From Daldinia sp. FL1419 (taxonomy: Eukaryota > Ascomycota > Sordariomycetes > Xylariales > Hypoxylaceae), in the NCBI GenBank assembly GCA_025201765.1, contig MU623409.1, positions 1 to 64,000 of the forward strand: a DNA stretch of 64,000 nucleotides. The letters are read 5' to 3'. The notes below the pieces were generated by a model that ran no database searches, was not told where the DNA came from, and saw nothing but the letters and a program-made list of their open reading frames with translations. Numbering within the stretch: the first letter of the stretch is position 1; the number at the start of each line of letters is the position of its first letter. Of this stretch, positions 59,209 through 64,000 are shown one piece after another. Position numbers and translations under genes: made by a program.

Positions 59209-59553
59209 GATGCATTCATAAAGTAGGAAATACACCCTCCGGTGTTATACGGATGTCTACTCTTAGCCCAAAGAGACCGAAGATCTGAGACAAAAGTTGC
59301 AATTCTACATATGTCGAGATAAAGGCCACGCGCCTATTTGTTGTTGAATGTCTATACGTCATAAGTCTCGGGTTGTCCCGAGGTGGGGGGTTCAGGGGGA
59401 AATGGTCCGGACGGGGAGGCGGGGGATGTCGTCGGTCGGGTCGCATTATTAGAATAGTTCCCCATAAAGATTAACCATTATAGTATATTAGAGCAGAGTC
59501 TAACCTAATGTAATTTCAATTCTATCCAGGTATATATTCCTATTATACTCCAT
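59209..59553. other. Intergenic region
   Basis: No gene. It is the promoter side of the FRAG1-type gene and the 3' end of the glycosidase gene, with a G-rich stretch near 59380-59440. Confidence 0.45.
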
Positions 59554-62242
59554 TCACAGCGCTTTTAATAGACCTTCATGCTTAACTGTCCATGTTCCAT
59601 CATTGGGGAAACCCGGGGCATCTCTCGTAGATCCATTCCAGCCAGCAACCATGTACGCGACTAAAATACGAGTTAGAGGCATAACAACTGCGAGGAGATT
59701 ATGTACAATGCTTACCTGCATAAAGGAACCCTGCGTTACCAGGCATAAACGGGGGAGGAGTGCCACCTACGGTAAAGTTAGAATGATAGGACCATCTCGT
59801 TTGTCGTATATAAAGCTTACCGTCGCCTCCTCGCACGGCAAATCCTGCATCGTCGAATATCCAATAATCGTAGGCTGTCATGTGATAGATAGCGCGCTCC
59901 GGATTCCCAATTCTAGCAGAGTTGATTGCCAACACTGGTCGACCCCACCCACGGATTTTATCGTCAGTCCAGACTTCCGAAATCCTATCCGCCGTCTTGA
60001 GCGCGACATCGGGATCAACAGCTGGCGTGTCGGGAAGAATACCCTGAAGCATAATGAGACTTCGGGGGTCCCCGTTGAGTTTTGGATTTTCCCACCAGGA
60101 ACTATTTAGACCCTCGTAAACGGCGTAGAGTCCATCAACTTGAGGTGGGAGGGCTAGATTCTCTGCGACTGTCGTCCATTTTTCGGGAACTCGCTGGCCT
60201 AGTTTTCTTTTCCATTCACGCGCAACGTCTAATCCGTACCTCCAATATGCGATCTAGCGAATATAAGCCCTTCGACGCCATAAGGATTAGTGGGTGATGC
60301 CGCTTACTTCATAAGCCAGATTCAGCGTTTCGGCAGGTGGCGTGTTCTCTGTTACACCGTAGCTAGGGGGGCCGAGGTCATAGCGCTCTGAACTCCCATT
60401 CTTCCAGGCGTAAGAAGCCATGTAGTCTGCTGCTGCACTTATAATAGCGTCCCATCGTTTTAAGGTCTCTCGTTTGGGAGAAGCTTGGTACGCTAGCTCT
60501 GCCATATACATAGAATGAGGCTATAAGTTCGTGGGTTAGCGATGAATATCATCATAATGACAAACTGGGCATACCTGCTGCCATAAAAGCAGGCCATTGA
60601 TACCGCCCGGAGAGCTGACTCCGGTGTTAATCTCAGTCATCTTTGGCCACCTAGTTGTCATTTGATTAGCTCTCAACCCTTTTTCTTCTGAAACTTGGGG
60701 CATTCTATTACCTAGCTCCTTCCCATCCCATCGACTTTGCTCTGGCCACCGATGAAGGTAATAGAGTTTCATACAACTCGGGAAAGATGTTATCAAAATA
60801 TTTCTGCCGGCCCCACGTCGACCAGTGAGCGTTGTGCCAGACTACCATTTCCATGTGGAACTTTCCTGTAGAAATTTAGTCGCGAGCCTAGGACGGGATA
60901 TATAGGACCGGATACCAAATACATACCATACCATCCATTGTTCATCAATCCACTCTCTTGCGGCGATTGGCCCGTTGCTGCACTATTTACTCGAACATGA
61001 TACTGCGACAATATGATACGTCGCTGAAGTTCGTTCGCCTTTGGATTTGAGGAAGCCGTGAGATCAACAAAACCACCCTCCCGCCAATACTGATGCCATC
61101 CTTCGCGGTTTCTCTTCCGGATACTCGATGGTAGTGCGGCTGTGCGTTTATCCGGCGAAAAATGCGCCGTAAATTCCATCTTATCCGACCGATGACGAGA
61201 CTTAGATGTTTTCGATAGAGTATAGCGGTGCGCTGTGATAGTACTTGACCCCGGTGGTTCTACCCTGGAGAGGCTCAGGGGATTTTTGACAGGCCACCGT
61301 AGATTGGCGAAATAGTGCGTATCTTGTAGCTCATGATAGATATGCGCCTCGTCTAGTTTGCAGCCTTTCACGATCGAGGTGGTATGATTGAGGGGAAAAT
61401 CATATACTCCAGCAAAAACTTCGTACTTATACTTCGTCGTGTGTATTGGTGGATAGGGGAAGTCAAACTCAACTTCCAAATCACCAGAAGTTAAAAGCTG
61501 CGACTCAATGTGGAAAACTACTGCATCCGATTCGAAGTCCCCTTGGGTGGTGACCTTAACAACCTCCCCGGAAATATCGAAGGTAGAAGTTATAATTCCG
61601 CTCCACAGATCGAGCTCCTGGACCGAGTTCGTAATCTGGGGGGCTGACAAAGTAGCCCCCTGATACCTGAGGCCAATACGACCCAGATTAATTCGATTGG
61701 GATTAGAAATGAGCCATTGAGAAACTTCCGGGAGGTCTGGGTCCGGAATATCATAAGAAATGTTTCTACCGTGCGTAACCACTGCCACACCATGGTATTC
61801 GCCGAGGCTTTCGTTACGACATATCAATGAGTTATTTGCACGAAGCTCGTTATAAGAAGGTGGGTAGCATACCCGCCGGTTGGAAGAGTGTCATTGTGCC
61901 ATGCCCAACTTGAGAGCGTATTGAATGGTAGGATGGTCTTGGTATATATCAGCAACACGCTTCCAACGGTAGGTATGTAAGATAGTATTATTACCTGCAT
62001 CCCCGTGTTATCGACGTTGAATGCGAAATTCCCATTGCCTACCTGTAAAGGGGTAGTAGCGTTGTCGACTAATCTCACTCTCTTGACATTATACTTGCTG
62101 ACAATCCCCTGCCTTCGATCAACGAGGTTGATCAGATTAAATGGTCCAAGTATACGATATTTAGCTTTTGATATACATACCTATCGATCTTTCCAAAGGC
62201 CAGATCTGACAATAATCCGAGACAAAGAAACAAGGAAGCCAT
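59554..62242 (-). CDS. Secreted six-hairpin glycosidase-like protein (GH65/GH95-type fold)
   Basis: Ten exons: 62181..62242, 61995..62097, 61873..61937, 60927..61807, 60712..60865, 60575..60650, 60308..60520, 60253..59821, 59766..59716 and 59660..59554. They yield 714 residues with all phases consistent; introns are 54-83 bp. A signal peptide is present (MASLFLCLGLLSDLAFG). Landmarks are VGNGNFAFNVDNTGMQ, PFNTLSSWAWHND, VVTHGRNISYDI, LSQYHVRVNSAATG, LMNNGWYGKFHMEMVVWHNA and WPKMTEINTGVSSPGGINGL. NGWYGKFHMEM...WH and the earlier VGNG block place it among (alpha/alpha)6-barrel glycosidases near GH65 and GH95. Such enzymes cleave alpha-linked sugars in plant or fungal material outside the cell. 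Specificity cannot be assigned. A general acid is probably the Glu of KFHMEM or a Glu in the TGVSSPGG neighbourhood, which is inference. Confidence 0.87.
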
Positions 62243-63253
62243 GGCTCTTCATCAAGCAGAAGATAGCCGAGATGTGATAAGCCTGCATTAACTCATGCTA
62301 GGAATCGAACGTAAATTTATCAAATATGCATCGTTTAACTAAGCGAGAAGCCGGGGTAAATATACCCGAGCTCATCGTCTCTTGAGAAGTTATTATCATC
62401 CTCGGAAACCAATCATTCGTGAGATAGCTTTCCCCGCGAATAAAACCTAGCATAGGATCGGCACTATTGGATCTAGGACAGGGACTAGCTTTGTGGGGGA
62501 ATGACACTTTCGCGAATTTAGGAATGAGCTTAGGGAAATCTCCTGGTTTCTCCACATTCTGCTAAGGCCCAAGGTCCAGCCCCTTGCTCTTCCTACGGGG
62601 CTAGATTTACATACGATGGTGGAACTATAATTGCTCGAAGTTGGTAGGTTTTGGTGTAAAATAGCCATTGGACGTTATTTTTTCCCACCCACTGTAGATC
62701 AACGAAAAACTCAATCTCGCTTAATCACTTACATATTGAATGGGTTAGGATCTAGGAAAGCTATAATGGCCTACCTAGATATGTTTCCCTCAACGGATAT
62801 ACACAGTAAAGTGAAAATATAGGTTGGTAAGTCCTTAACAAGACTCGACTACATTAAAACTAGAGACTGACTCAGATGAACGCGCACAGGCAAGTGGTTA
62901 GCTAGGTAGGTACCTATGGTGGAATTACGGATCATGATTGTCTTGACGGTGATGCACTTTAAGTTTTTACCTAGTTATCCCCTCGGGATTCAACAGTTTC
63001 CAGGTTAATGAACGGCTGCCTCGGGCCCCGCGACAGTGTTTCGTGACACTTGAGGCTGTCTAACGTTGTATGATAGCTAATTTAACATTGGCGCCTGCAA
63101 GGCAAAGAAGCCCGATCCGTACCCATGGCCCATGCAACCTCCTATCTCCCTAGATACACAAATGTATTTCCAATTTCATACTAGGGTACTATCTTTTTCA
63201 ACCTTCCTAAAAGACGAAGTAGTTATTCAAAGATCTGGCACATGGTATCGAAC
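62243..63253. other. Intergenic region
   Basis: No convincing gene. Two overlapping minus-strand frames (62298-62668) lack domains and splice logic. A GCTAGGTAGGTACCTATGG word lies near 62900-62918. Confidence 0.4.
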
Positions 63254-64000
63254 TTAGTATTTCGCCTTTGATTGCTCGATTTCCTTGAGACGCTCAACTA
63301 ACTGGGGCGTCATATCCATTGAGCTTATCACTGTCTCAGTCTCAACCCCATGCCAGTAGTCCCCAGCGTCCATGATGTCGGTTTCTGACATAATTTTGGA
63401 ATCTGAGCCATCATAATCCTTGTTGTTGCCGTCATCGCTATCATCGTCGTCGCCGGTAACAGTCGATGAATCCCATATATCTTCAAATGGGTTAGGCCTT
63501 GGCCGATTCGCTTTGCGGGATCGATAGGCGGAGAAAGCACTGCCGATGATCCCGCCAGCTGAGACAATTCCGTTGACGGTCGCCGCTCCATACCCAGCCA
63601 TACCGGCGCTCTAGTTGCGAGATTAGAACTCGATATAGCCGTAGAAGGATTTTTGGTGTTAGGTGGTATCTCGTTATGGGACACGGTTCAGGGGGGGCGG
63701 AAGAATCTCAAAATACTAACCTGTAGCGTAGCAAATACACCCCCCGCTGCTACATTTCCAATCCCAGATTGAATACCAGCTGCTATAGAGCCTGCCAGGG
63801 AAGAAAATATATAGCTATAATTAGTAAGGTATTATTTCAAGTAGCAGAAGCGGTATATATCCATATGAGAAATAGTAATTACCTCCTACAATGCCGTTTG
63901 CTCCGAATCCAAGCACACCTAGTACCGGGCCGGCAATGAGTCCCGGCGCCACGACCGCCACGCCAGTAGCGGCAGCTTTCCACGGGTTCTTACGGGCCCA
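63254..64000 (-). CDS. IFI6/ISG12-type glycine-rich membrane protein, 5' end beyond the window
   Basis: Exons visible are 63883..64000 (partial), 63721..63791 and 63254..63610, with introns of 91 and 110 bp. The frame is open to the right edge without a Met, so the start lies outside. The hydrophobic core reads GLIAGPVLGVLGFGANGIVG, then GSIAAGIQSGIGNVAAGGVF, then SAGMAGYGAATVNGIVSAGG. This Gly/Ala-rich GxxxG pattern is that of the IFI6/ISG12 (Ifi-6-16) family. Animal members are interferon-induced mitochondrial or ER proteins; ascomycete members are common and uncharacterised. After residue 'FSAYRSRKANRPRP' comes an acidic tail (GDDDDSDDGNN...) and a short helical end (LVERLKEIEQSKAKY). The role here is unknown. 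Confidence 0.78.

Noticed and set aside
62298..62668. Two overlapping minus-strand frames after the glycosidase gene
   Set aside because: Frames break without splice logic and show no recognised motif; a pseudogene could not be supported.

Overview
The window looks like a chromosome segment of a filamentous ascomycete, probably a Sordariomycete-type mould. The evidence is short introns (mostly 46-90 bp, GT-AG), multi-exon genes, fungus-restricted families (Pth11/SAT4-type receptor, PDR-type ABC-G transporter, 2EXR protein, TmpA-like membrane flavoprotein, fungal P450s) and a retrotransposon with the transition pattern of repeat-induced point mutation (RIP). No rRNA, tRNA or CRISPR was recognised. 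All gene models were built by eye from splice sites and reading-phase bookkeeping; none has transcript support.

Layout. Positions 1-10868 hold two housekeeping-type plus-strand genes: a DOCK-family Rho-GTPase exchange factor and a type II membrane glycosyltransferase-like protein. Positions 11029-17831 are one Ty1/copia LTR retrotransposon with 181-bp LTRs, a 5-bp target duplication and heavy RIP damage; integrase, reverse transcriptase and RNase H can still be traced on the plus strand. Positions 17837-21007 are gene-free and carry a degenerate repeat relic and a well-preserved 506-bp MITE with 108-bp terminal inverted repeats and a 9-bp target duplication. A short-chain dehydrogenase (21008-21856) is followed by 5.5 kb without a recognisable gene.

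Positions 27426-55063 form an accessory block: TmpA-like membrane flavoprotein (+), PDR/ABC-G transporter (-, 11 exons), SAT4-type seven-helix protein (-), two adjacent P450s of the CYP7/CYP8-like fungal type (+), arylsulfotransferase-family secreted protein (-), a second unrelated seven-helix protein (-), and an amidase-signature hydrolase (-). Together they could oxidise, conjugate or hydrolyse, sense and export a small molecule. No PKS, NRPS, terpene cyclase or pathway-specific transcription factor is in view, so a cluster is only a hypothesis.

Positions 55623-64000 carry minus-strand genes: a 2EXR protein, a small protein of unknown role, a six-helix FRAG1/DRAM/Sfk1 protein, a secreted six-hairpin glycosidase with 10 exons, and an IFI6/ISG12-type glycine-rich membrane protein cut by the right edge. 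Intergenic spaces repeatedly contain the palindromic word TACCTAGGTA and its relatives, an unexplained local family of short repeats.
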